Assembly: GCA_002320935.1 (NCBI GenBank)
Contig: DCLG01000105.1
Location: 916-7,785 of the forward strand
Direction: 5' to 3'
Length of the DNA stretch: 6,870 bases
Origin: Pedobacter sp. UBA1654
Lineage (GTDB): Bacteria > Bacteroidota > Bacteroidia > Sphingobacteriales > Sphingobacteriaceae
Made by a program: the position numbers and the translations under genes
The notes under the pieces: model-generated
Database searches by the model: none
What the model was told of the DNA's origin: nothing
The model's input: the letters and a program-made list of their open reading frames with translations, nothing else
Shown here: positions 1 through 5,118 of the stretch, piece by piece
How the letters are laid out: every line of letters begins with the position of its first letter
How positions within the stretch are numbered: the first letter of the stretch is position 1

Positions 1-545
1 GTGCCTCCTCCGGTTCCGGAAAATTCTTTCTTATCAGGATCTATTGCTGCCCACTGAAAACGAGTTCCGGTGAGAATCTTATAGGTCTGTCTTGAGCCCG
101 TTTGATGAATGGGCGCAAGTTTACCATCCTGCATACGCGAAGTAATTCGCCATACCCCCGCAAGGGGTGCAGAACTATCATCTAATCGCTGCCAATTTTC
201 TGATTTCCCATTCAGGGAGAGCTCGACTTTCTGGTCAGTAATTGAATACTTTGTGCTAAACGCCTTTCCGACTTCTTCCTTATTCGCGGAATTGAAGGTG
301 ATTTTACAGTTTAGAGCATCGGCATTGTGCGTATATGTTCCACCACGACTGTAAATAAAGCGCTTTTCGCCCTTGTTGTAAACAGTATGAAAGAAGAATC
401 CATCCTGAAAGATCAATACTTGTTCTTCGTCTGCTTCTTTAATTTGCCATGCACCAACTACCGGGGTTTTTGTCAACTGAGCGAATGCCCCCTTCGTAAT
501 CGTGCATGCCAAAAGAAATACGACCAGTATACATTTCCTTTTCAT
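1..545 (-). CDS. Secreted protein with duplicated lipocalin-like domain (3' end outside window)
   Basis: The frame is open from an ATG at 545-543 to the left edge: 181 complete codons and no stop. The first 22 residues are a typical Sec signal peptide: MKRK, a hydrophobic core, then AFA before Gln23. The mature part seems to hold two copies of one module. The first starts at PVVGAWQI (28-35) and contains the segment RGGTYTHN (67-74). The second starts at PLAGVWRI (127-134) and reaches SGTGGG at the edge, matching the same point in the first copy. This G-x-W pattern resembles small lipocalin-like beta-barrels (DUF4488-type) common in Bacteroidota; the family name is from memory and uncertain. 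The product should be periplasmic or surface-associated; no catalytic motif is visible. AAGGAG lies 15 bases before the ATG, which is too far to be a strong ribosome site. The 153-base gap to the next gene suggests its own promoter. Confidence 0.85.
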   Translation of the reverse strand, partial: MKRKCILVVFLLACTITKGAFAQLTKTPVVGAWQIKEADEEQVLIFQDGFFFHTVYNKGEKRFIYSRGGTYTHNADALNCKITFNSANKEEVGKAFSTKYSITDQKVELSLNGKSENWQRLDDSSAPLAGVWRITSRMQDGKLAPIHQTGSRQTYKILTGTRFQWAAIDPDKKEFSGTGGG

Positions 546-698
546 AAGCGATTTTATTGTCTCCTTAAAGTTAGTAATTCAATTTCTTTTTATTGCTAAT
601 CCATTGGGTTTTATAGATGTGTCTCGGCCATTCTAAGCGTAAGTTTCATCGTCAATATTAGAAACATATTTTCCTCATTTGGATGACGCCCATTATAG

Positions 699-1625
699 CT
701 ACTTCCATTCGGTGGCAATCTTCATCAGTTTAGAATAGACTGCGCTTAGGCCAAAAGTTCCTTGCAATCCGTAATCTATAATCACTTTTTTGGATTGGTC
801 GTTGAATACTATGGTTAGTGTGGCTGTTTGATCGTCAGTCCAACTTACAGCATAATTGTCTTTTAAGTTTCTGATGTCTATATAATTGGCAACGGCAATA
901 ATATCTTTGAAAGTTGCTTTTCGTAATCTTTTAGACGATTTGCCTATGTGCTTGGTAAATGCAATTCCTTCAAAATTTGCTGTTCCATTTTTAAAGAGTT
1001 TAAGGATGAAAGCGGGGCAGGAGCCATTACATGTGCTTGTATTTATTTCAATACTTTCGATATCGTTCCTGGTATTTTCAGTGTGCGCAAGCTCAATAAA
1101 ATCATCGAACTTAAAAACTAATGTATCCAAAATAAGAACTTCTTTGTAATTAAATGGCTCCTTATTGGCCGTATCTGGCTCTTGCGTTTTGCGGAATATT
1201 TTAATATAGTTGTTCGAGCCTGTTTTTACAGGCTTGATAAGTTCACAATGTTCCAAGGGGTTTTTAGAAAACCTAATAAGCTTAAAATTATCATCACCCT
1301 TATCGATCAGGGCGTATGAAATGTAATCGTACCAATGTGTCACAAAAACCAAGTCCGTTAATCCATCATTGGTGATATCTGCTTTCTCCCAGTTTTTTAT
1401 ATGCCAACTTTGGAATATTCCATTACAGTTCAAATCTTTCGCAATCGAATCGGTAGACCGGATTTCAAACTTCACGTGTTCATCTTGAAAAAAACCTGGA
1501 TTTATTGTTTTAACAAACTCATTCACCTCTCGGTCTGTTTTCAGATCATCAATCTTATTTGACAGTGCATGTTTGCTTAAAAGCAGGAGGATAATCAATA
1601 CGAGTCTCGGGGCCTTATTCGTCAT
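699..1625 (-). CDS. Secreted protein with C-terminal DUF6438-like domain
   Basis: This is a 308-residue protein with a signal peptide: Lys/Arg near the start, a leucine-rich core at 8-16, and a probable cut after ALS at residue 22. Residues about 82-105 (ADITNDGLTDLVF, then WYDYISYALID) look like one FG-GAP/VCBS-type loop, with acidic or amide side chains at D83, N86, D87 and D91 that could bind calcium. From about 188 the sequence matches what I know of DUF6438: an I-x-x-I-E strand, then TCNGSCPAF with paired cysteines C199 and C203, then LKLFKNGTANFEG, ending near residue 300 with a conserved Trp close to the C-terminus. DUF6438 has no established function. C199 and C203 could form a disulfide in the periplasm. 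The protein is probably periplasmic or outer-membrane associated. It is isolated by gaps of 153 and 139 bases, so it is likely monocistronic. The domain call is from memory of the motif, not a search. Confidence 0.85.
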   Translation of the reverse strand: MTNKAPRLVLIILLLLSKHALSNKIDDLKTDREVNEFVKTINPGFFQDEHVKFEIRSTDSIAKDLNCNGIFQSWHIKNWEKADITNDGLTDLVFVTHWYDYISYALIDKGDDNFKLIRFSKNPLEHCELIKPVKTGSNNYIKIFRKTQEPDTANKEPFNYKEVLILDTLVFKFDDFIELAHTENTRNDIESIEINTSTCNGSCPAFILKLFKNGTANFEGIAFTKHIGKSSKRLRKATFKDIIAVANYIDIRNLKDNYAVSWTDDQTATLTIVFNDQSKKVIIDYGLQGTFGLSAVYSKLMKIATEWK

Positions 1626-1764
1626 TGTGGTTTTCTAAAGGTAGATTAAACAGTATTTACTTATCGCAGATCTATAACTATCTTGGATCATCTCATAATT
1701 TCATCGGCTTACAATTGCTAAAGTAATGCTTACAAGAATGTTCAGTTATATTGTTCTTACTACA

Positions 1765-2109
1765 TTATAATGTTGGCTCAGTAGCAGAATCACATACGAA
1801 AATTTTCATCGGCCCGTAAATAGCAGGGCAGTTTTTTCCTTCATCTAATTTATCCAAGGCTGGGTCGTAATGATAGGTAATTAAAAAATATCTATCTCTT
1901 ACCTGAAAGCTTTGCGGCAAGTTTACCAGCGCAATTTGATCAATAGGTCCGGATTCACCAAGTATGTTAACCAATGCAGCGCCAGTTTTAGGACAATACT
2001 CCGAGATATATCTTACTCGGACATATTTTTCTTCTTTTTCTTCTTTCTTGCAGGCGCTCGACAGGAGCGCTAAGCATAGCATAAGTAACAGTAGACGTAA
2101 CTTGGTCAT
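1765..2109 (-). CDS. Small lipoprotein, probably surface-exposed
   Basis: This encodes 114 residues with a lipoprotein signal peptide: MTKLR, a leucine-rich core, and a lipobox LSSAC with Cys20 as the predicted lipidated residue. Right after it come KKEEKEEK. In Capnocytophaga and other Bacteroidota, a Lys followed by two acidic residues just after the cysteine acts as a lipoprotein export signal to the cell surface. Here K22-E23-E24 fits that pattern, so surface display is an inference. The mature domain is only about 90 residues and has three more cysteines (in EYCPKTG, KNCPAIYG and IFVCDS), which could leave one pair bonded. I recognise no family. The stop codon lies inside a perfect 12-base palindrome (1762-1773), which has no U-tract and is not an evident terminator. 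The gene is separated from both neighbours and is probably transcribed alone from the 2110-2340 region. Confidence 0.8.
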   Translation of the reverse strand: MTKLRLLLLMLCLALLSSACKKEEKEEKYVRVRYISEYCPKTGAALVNILGESGPIDQIALVNLPQSFQVRDRYFLITYHYDPALDKLDEGKNCPAIYGPMKIFVCDSATEPTL

Positions 2110-2232
2110 AAACCTTTAGTTTATTTTAACGATAATGTTTCTTTCAGAAGCAACTGTATAAGCCAATCTACTCTTTATTGATTCTATAATTACCAAGTAA
2201 TTCAATTTGTTTTGAACAGGGTACTCTCCGTC

Positions 2233-2262
2233 TTTACAGAAAAATTGTAGACAATTTGTAAA
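2233..2262. repeat. Nested inverted repeat, possible operator
   Basis: The core is AAATTGT-AG-ACAATTT (2242-2257), seven perfect base pairs either side of two bases. It is flanked by a second complementary pair, TTTACA (2233-2238) and TGTAAA (2257-2262), which is not centred on the same point. It lies between the divergently oriented lipoprotein gene and hydrolase remnant, 124-133 bases from each edge of the lipoprotein start region. The short spacing and high symmetry suit a dimeric regulator better than a terminator. Function is inferred from symmetry and position only. Confidence 0.45.
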
Positions 2263-2290
2263 AGTGAAATAGAGCTTGATGAATTGTCTG

Positions 2291-2314
2291 AAACACTTCC
2301 TGGGATTAGTGTTT
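2291..2314. repeat. Inverted repeat upstream of hydrolase remnant
   Basis: AAACACT (2291-2297) and AGTGTTT (2308-2314) are perfect reverse complements with a 10-base spacer, ending 26 bases before the remnant's ATG. Just after it, TATATTAG (2314-2321) differs by one base from the Bacteroidota -7 consensus TAnnTTTG. The repeat could therefore be an operator overlapping the old promoter of the truncated gene. There is no T-run after it, so I do not call it a terminator. Confidence 0.4.
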
Positions 2315-2324
2315 ATATTAGGTG

Positions 2325-2336
2325 ATTCTTAAGAAT
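2325..2336. repeat. Perfect 12-base palindrome before remnant start
   Basis: ATTCTTAAGAAT is fully self-complementary and sits four bases before the remnant's ATG, in its leader. A palindrome this AT-rich could arise by chance. It is listed because it is the third symmetric element within about 100 bases. Confidence 0.35.
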
Positions 2337-2340
2337 TAAA

Positions 2341-2445
2341 ATGAATGTCTATTTGATAAGTGGGCTTGGAGCCGACAAGAGAACTTTTTCGAAATTAGGT
2401 TTCTCAGCAAGTCTTGTGATAATACATATCGAATGGATCTACTAA
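2341..2445 (+). pseudogene. Alpha/beta hydrolase, 5' remnant
   Basis: An ATG opens 34 codons reading MNVYLISGLGADKRTFSKLG, then FSASLVIIHIEWIY, then TAA. From family knowledge, this is the usual beginning of a Bacteroidota alpha/beta hydrolase: first strand VYLISGLGADKR (the HG-like oxyanion region), the short helix after it, and the second strand with the motif IHIEWI. Everything after that is missing: the GxSxG nucleophile elbow, the cap, and the acid and His residues. Family members are usually over 200 residues. The next gene ends only 80 bases later, so a large deletion rather than a point mutation removed the rest, with the break close to 2440. No matching C-terminal piece is visible in the three plus frames before 2526. 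The peptide cannot be a working hydrolase. Its start region and upstream palindromes look undamaged, so the loss may be recent. Confidence 0.7.
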
Positions 2446-2525
2446 ATTCGCAGTAGGATGGGTTAGTCACCAAACTGCAGAAAATTAGTAATGGTCCGGC
2501 CGTTTGGTTCTTGAAGATCAATTTT

Positions 2526-3659
2526 CTATTTCTGTCCTACCCACCATTGCTTAAATTGTTGTGATTCGTCGTCCAAGTTTACGATCTCTCCAATCATTGG
2601 TGTTACCAAGGGAATGTTATATGACTTATTCAGTTCGGTCAATTTCACTAACGGCTCGTCCCAGGGATGGGCTGCCAAAGCAAATTTGGAGGAATGAACA
2701 GGCAAAATCCGTTTAGCCTTTAAATCCTGTGCCGCTTTCAATACATCTTCAGGTAAATTGTGAATGTATTTCCAGGCTTTGTTGTATTGTCCGTTGTCTA
2801 AAATTGCTAGATCAATAGGGTTGTATTTCTTTCCAATTTCTGCGTAATGTGTGTCGTAGCCACTATCTCCACCTATATAAATGGTCATGCTTGGTGTTTT
2901 CAGAACATACGAGGCCCATAAGGTATTGTTTGTTGAAAACGCCCTCCCTGAAAAGTGTCTTGCTGGTTCAACAAATGCTGTAAAACCACTATCCAGTTCT
3001 ACTTTTTCGTACCAGTCGCGCTCAATAATTTTGCTTTTTTCATATCCCCAATGTTCAAAGTGCGAACCAACCCCTAAGCCACAAATTACATTTTTAGTTT
3101 TGTTTTTCAAGGCAAGAAGTGTTTGGTAATCAACGTGGTCGTAATGGTCGTGAGAGATAAACAGGTAATCAATTTCGGGAAGATCATCGGCGGCATATAC
3201 GTCCGTGCCGTTAAAAGACTTCACCGTTCGGGGGATTGGTGAAGCATTTCCGCTAAAAACAGGGTCAACCAAAATTCGTTTGCCGTCTATTTGCATAAAA
3301 TAAGAAGAATGTCCGAACCAAATTAAAACATCCCTGTCAATAGGCAAGTTCAATAAATCGACTTTCATTGACGGTACTTTATCGGTTGGATAATGTCTTG
3401 GCTTACTTTTAAAGTAGTTTTCGTAAATGACTCCGAAATAATTGTACCCCTCGGTAAGGGTAGGTGTATGGCGTAAATTTTGAAACTTCCCGTTTTTGAA
3501 ATTTGGAGATTGCTTTATTCTTTCAAGTCTTGCTCCGTTAGGTGCTTTTCCAAATTGATCTTGTCGCATGTAGAGAAGTGTAGTTATGATTAATGTAATT
3601 GCTAAAATGACGGTTACTATCATCGTTTTTTTCAGTATTCTTAAGATTTTATTTTTCAT
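2526..3659 (-). CDS. Membrane-anchored MBL-fold metallo-hydrolase (UlaG/NAPE-PLD-like)
   Basis: This is a 377-residue protein. Residues 11-31 form one hydrophobic helix after a Lys/Arg-rich start, so it is an N-terminal anchor or uncleaved signal with the enzyme outside the cytoplasmic membrane. The catalytic domain begins near 110 (VLIWFGHSSYFMQIDGKRIL) and carries the metallo-beta-lactamase motif H170-D-H172-Y-D174-H175. Later metal ligands are H235 (PARHFSG), D265 (GGDSGYD) and H322 (LPVHSSKF), so all expected two-metal ligands are present and the enzyme should be active. The layout with LVDPVFSG and IGGDSGY matches the Lactamase_B_2 group that includes UlaG-like lactonases and N-acyl-phosphatidylethanolamine phospholipase D. 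The substrate cannot be read from sequence, but a phosphodiester, lipid or lactone is plausible. It is divergent from the MerR gene, with an 18-base palindrome 25-42 bases before its start, which suggests that regulator may control it. The start is chosen for the anchor helix; the leader is A-rich without a Shine-Dalgarno. Confidence 0.92.
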   Translation of the reverse strand: MKNKILRILKKTMIVTVILAITLIITTLLYMRQDQFGKAPNGARLERIKQSPNFKNGKFQNLRHTPTLTEGYNYFGVIYENYFKSKPRHYPTDKVPSMKVDLLNLPIDRDVLIWFGHSSYFMQIDGKRILVDPVFSGNASPIPRTVKSFNGTDVYAADDLPEIDYLFISHDHYDHVDYQTLLALKNKTKNVICGLGVGSHFEHWGYEKSKIIERDWYEKVELDSGFTAFVEPARHFSGRAFSTNNTLWASYVLKTPSMTIYIGGDSGYDTHYAEIGKKYNPIDLAILDNGQYNKAWKYIHNLPEDVLKAAQDLKAKRILPVHSSKFALAAHPWDEPLVKLTELNKSYNIPLVTPMIGEIVNLDDESQQFKQWWVGQK

Positions 3660-3683
3660 TTTTCAATGAGGTTTTTATTTTCA

Positions 3684-3701
3684 TCAAGTTGATACACTTG
3701 A
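3684..3701. promoter_or_regulatory. Palindrome in leader of metallo-hydrolase gene
   Basis: TCAAGT (3684-3689) and ACTTGA (3696-3701) are perfect reverse complements with a six-base spacer, 25-42 bases before the minus-strand ATG at 3659. A smaller dyad, ATCAA-G-TTGAT (3683-3693), overlaps it. On the minus strand TAAGTTCA (3699-3706) overlaps its outer edge and is only a rough match to TAnnTTTG. It could be an operator or a leader hairpin. It does not share sequence with the palindromes beside the MerR gene. Confidence 0.4.
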
Positions 3702-3739
3702 ACTTAGTTTCTATGCCTGCCTAATCTGTTCTGATGATT

Positions 3740-3898
3740 TTAGCCTGCTGCTTTTGGGGTTTCCATATCAATGGATTGCTTCATCTCGACACTGGACTTC
3801 TCACTTATCGCTCCACGTGCGGCTGATTCCATCATTGACAGTGATCGTGTGTACCTGTGACAAAAATTGTTTCCGCAATTTAAAATGTTTAGGAAACG
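3740..3898 (-). other. Short open frame, possible gene tail, unrecognised
   Basis: Between a TAG at 3899-3901 and a TAA at 3740-3742 the minus strand is open for 52 codons. The predicted peptide includes CHRYTRSLSMMESAARG, then AISEKSSVEMKQSIDMET and PKAAG. The later half is polar, with well-spaced Glu, Lys and Ser, more like real protein than random translation. No ATG exists except the pair at codons 22-23 (3835 and 3832), which would give only about 30 residues. The opposite strand is also open over much of this span (roughly 3669-3927), again without an ATG and with a composition unlike a soluble protein. This could be the C-terminal stub of a lost gene, a very small protein, or chance. 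I recognise no family. It fills most of the 321-base gap between the metallo-hydrolase and MerR genes. Confidence 0.25.
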
Positions 3899-3911
3899 CT
3901 AAGCTATGTTA

Positions 3912-3919
3912 TATATTTG
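3912..3919 (+). promoter_or_regulatory. Bacteroidota -7 element for MerR gene
   Basis: TATATTTG is an exact match to the phylum's -7 consensus TAnnTTTG, 61 bases before the MerR ATG. A weak -33 candidate, TGTTTAGG near 3887-3894, lies at about the right distance but is not the consensus TTTG. Transcription would begin near 3926, leaving a leader of about 55 bases that contains the palindrome cluster. Confidence 0.55.
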
Positions 3920-3928
3920 TAACATGAA

Positions 3929-3953
3929 ACTATGAAGTATAGTTCATACTATA
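3929..3953. promoter_or_regulatory. Overlapping inverted repeats, probable operator of MerR gene
   Basis: Several perfect dyads share these bases: TATGAA-N6-TTCATA (3931-3948), AGTAT-N5-ATACT (3936-3950) and TATAGT-N4-ACTATA (3938-3953), plus AACTAT-N5-ATAGTT starting at 3928. All are built from ACTAT/AGTAT-like half-sites. MerR-type regulators usually bind such dyads. Here the cluster lies just downstream of the -7 element, at about +4 to +28, and ends 27 bases before the ATG. That position would suit autorepression rather than the usual activation from between -35 and -10, unless another promoter is used. Confidence 0.55.
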
Positions 3954-3980
3954 ACTTTTTTTATCAACAACTTTTAAATT

Positions 3981-4343
3981 ATGTTAATAAATGAATTAGC
4001 CAAGCGTACAGGAGTGCCAATAGCGACATTGAGATATTATGAAAACTATGGTTTATTCAAGGGCATATCCGATGAAAAGGTAAAAACAAACAACTACAAG
4101 GACTACGATGAAAGCATAGTAGAAAAGGTTGAAATTATCGTAGGAGCAAAAAATGCCGGGTTCACTTTGTCCGAAATAAAACATCTATTGGAAAATTGGT
4201 TCAGTAATCGGCTTTCCATAGAAAACAAAATCGCAGTTGTAAACAAAAAGATCAGCGAAATTGATGATAAAATTCGTCAACTAAAACAGGCTAAAAAACT
4301 CCTTGTTGAAGCCATGAAGGATATTGAAAACGGAGGCTGTTAG
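3981..4343 (+). CDS. MerR family transcriptional regulator
   Basis: This is a 120-residue protein with the MerR plan. A winged helix-turn-helix at 2-70 starts INELAKRTGVPIATLRYYE, with the hallmark R18-Y19-Y20-E21 after the recognition helix. The wing carries NNYKDYDES (37-45), and helix 3-4 residues (VGAKNAGFTLSEIKHLLEN) follow. A dimerising coiled coil runs about 78-116 with heptad Ile/Leu spacing. There is no effector domain beyond the coil. The only cysteine is the last residue, C120, so the two-cysteine metal loop of CueR or ZntR is missing and the inducer is not obviously a metal. It may sense a small molecule or act through oxidation of C120; this is inference. It is divergent from the metallo-hydrolase and convergent with the DinB gene. 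The ATG is the natural start, since the helix-turn-helix begins immediately; no Shine-Dalgarno is present. Confidence 0.93.
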   Translation: MLINELAKRTGVPIATLRYYENYGLFKGISDEKVKTNNYKDYDESIVEKVEIIVGAKNAGFTLSEIKHLLENWFSNRLSIENKIAVVNKKISEIDDKIRQLKQAKKLLVEAMKDIENGGC

Positions 4344-4356
4344 GTTTTTCGAACCT
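4342..4356. terminator. Weak stem-loop between convergent genes
   Basis: AGGTT (4342-4346) pairs with AACCT (4352-4356) over a five-base loop, in the 19 bases separating the MerR and DinB stops. It overlaps the MerR stop codon. A few T residues follow on the plus strand, but the stem is short, so it is at best a weak bidirectional terminator. Confidence 0.3.
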
Positions 4357-4362
4357 TTAGTT

Positions 4363-4893
4363 TTACCATTCTTGCGGTGAATATCTGTCGCCCCACCATG
4401 AAAAACCGTTAATGCCGTTTGTTTTTAAACGTTCAATGATTTGCGCTGTGTGATGTTGAATATGTCGTATGTTATTGATATGGAGTTCCAATCTTGAATA
4501 GGGGTACCATTCAAAACCGGAATTGTCATCAAGTGGAACTACTTCCATAACGCTTTCCAGATTGTATTCGATCTTGTCAATAAAAGATAGCAGTTCTTCT
4601 TTCGTATGACAACCCTCAATTTCAGTTCCTGCTTCAGGTTTCTCCCAGTCCTGTGTTCCTCCAAGGCTTTCAGCGCCCTTGATGGTGTTTTCAAAAGCAA
4701 TATAACTTTCAATATTAGCTCCCAAATATAGCTTCGTTGCCCAAACCACGTGATAAGCAATTTGCCAATTAGGGTTGCTGTAATCTGCGTTGTCCCATTG
4801 TTCTTTGGGTACTTTGTTTAAGGCGTCACGAAGCATTCCAAGGCTGGCTTTATATTGTGATACGAGAATGTCTGCAATTGTTTTATTATCCAT
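4363..4893 (-). CDS. DinB family protein (putative metal-dependent)
   Basis: This is a 176-residue protein of the usual DinB/YfiT-like length. The fold is a four-helix bundle with a metal site made of three histidines. The candidates here are H48 in the second helix (WQIAYHVVWATKLYLG) and H144 with H148 in the last helix (NIRHIQHHTAQIIERLK), the typical H-x-x-x-H arrangement. H138 and H147 are additional. The C-terminal GFSWWGDRYSPQEW is aromatic and unlike the core. The family includes thiol-transferases such as bacillithiol and mycothiol S-transferases and many stress-induced proteins of unknown reaction, so the activity is not assigned. No signal peptide is present, so it should be cytoplasmic. 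An exact -7 element lies 25-32 bases upstream, so it has its own promoter. It is not the same as DNA polymerase IV, which shares the name DinB in E. coli. Confidence 0.9.
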   Translation of the reverse strand: MDNKTIADILVSQYKASLGMLRDALNKVPKEQWDNADYSNPNWQIAYHVVWATKLYLGANIESYIAFENTIKGAESLGGTQDWEKPEAGTEIEGCHTKEELLSFIDKIEYNLESVMEVVPLDDNSGFEWYPYSRLELHINNIRHIQHHTAQIIERLKTNGINGFSWWGDRYSPQEW

Positions 4894-4917
4894 TTATTTG
4901 TCTTGTTATGTATGCCA

Positions 4918-4942
4918 CAAAGCTATGTTGAGTTGTGACAAC
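4918..4942 (-). promoter_or_regulatory. Promoter of DinB-family gene with adjacent palindrome
   Basis: Read on the minus strand, TAGCTTTG (4925-4918) matches TAnnTTTG exactly and gives a start near 4911 with an 18-base leader. Six bases upstream is the perfect dyad GTTGT-G-ACAAC (4932-4942), overlapping where the -33 region would lie. That position suggests a repressor or activator site. No good TTTG -33 motif is visible. Confidence 0.5.
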
Positions 4943-4962
4943 GGTATGTCAGCAGTAGAAAA

Positions 4963-5088
4963 TTATTGATTTTGTTCTGAATATTCTTCCAGCGTCAGAT
5001 TGTGAGGTCCAGCTTTTCTGCAGGTGTAGGTAGATGGAGTCGGCGATAAAGCTAAACTTATAACTGCTGTGAAGATCTCCTTATCGGT
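4963..5088 (-). other. Short ATG-less open frame, possible gene fragment
   Basis: The minus strand is open for 41 codons between a TAA before 5088 and a TAA at 4963-4965. Its end reads TYTCRKAGPHNLTLEEYSEQ then NQ, which has the look of a protein C-terminus. There is no start codon, and I recognise no family. It is listed only because it accounts for most of the 225 bases between the DinB-family gene and its upstream neighbour. Chance is the simplest alternative. Confidence 0.15.
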
Positions 5089-5118
5089 TTACAAAATAGC
5101 TGTTGTATGCAGAGCTAC

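Larger units (their letters stand above)
2110..2525. other. Intergenic stretch without an intact gene
   Basis: These 416 bases hold a truncated alpha/beta hydrolase start on the plus strand (2341-2445) and three inverted repeats upstream of it. The last 80 bases (2446-2525), between the remnant's stop and the end of the metallo-hydrolase gene, have stops in every plus frame within a short distance, and I recognise nothing there. A minus-strand open frame across 2336-2521 is antisense to the remnant and shows no protein-like pattern, so I do not count it as a gene. Confidence 0.7.

Noticed and set aside
109..599. Two plus-strand open frames (109-354 and 327-599)
   Set aside because: They are antisense to the secreted protein gene read from 545 to the left edge, which has a signal peptide and coherent repeats. 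The plus frames have neither.
886..1149. Plus-strand open frame of 87 codons
   Set aside because: It lies wholly antisense within the DUF6438-type gene and shows no protein-like pattern.
1762..1773. 12-base palindrome ACATTATAATGT at the lipoprotein stop
   Set aside because: It is AT-rich, has no loop or T-run, and is plausible by chance, so I did not call it a terminator or operator.
2336..2521. Minus-strand open frame of 61 codons
   Set aside because: It is antisense to the hydrolase remnant, whose plus-strand reading matches a known family start. The minus peptide is Cys/Ser/Leu-rich without a motif.
2881..3129. Plus-strand open frame inside the metallo-hydrolase gene
   Set aside because: It is antisense to a strongly conserved catalytic domain.
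4539..4760. Second minus-strand frame inside the DinB-family gene
   Set aside because: It overlaps the DinB-family frame out of phase, and the Trp/Arg/Lys-rich product has no features.
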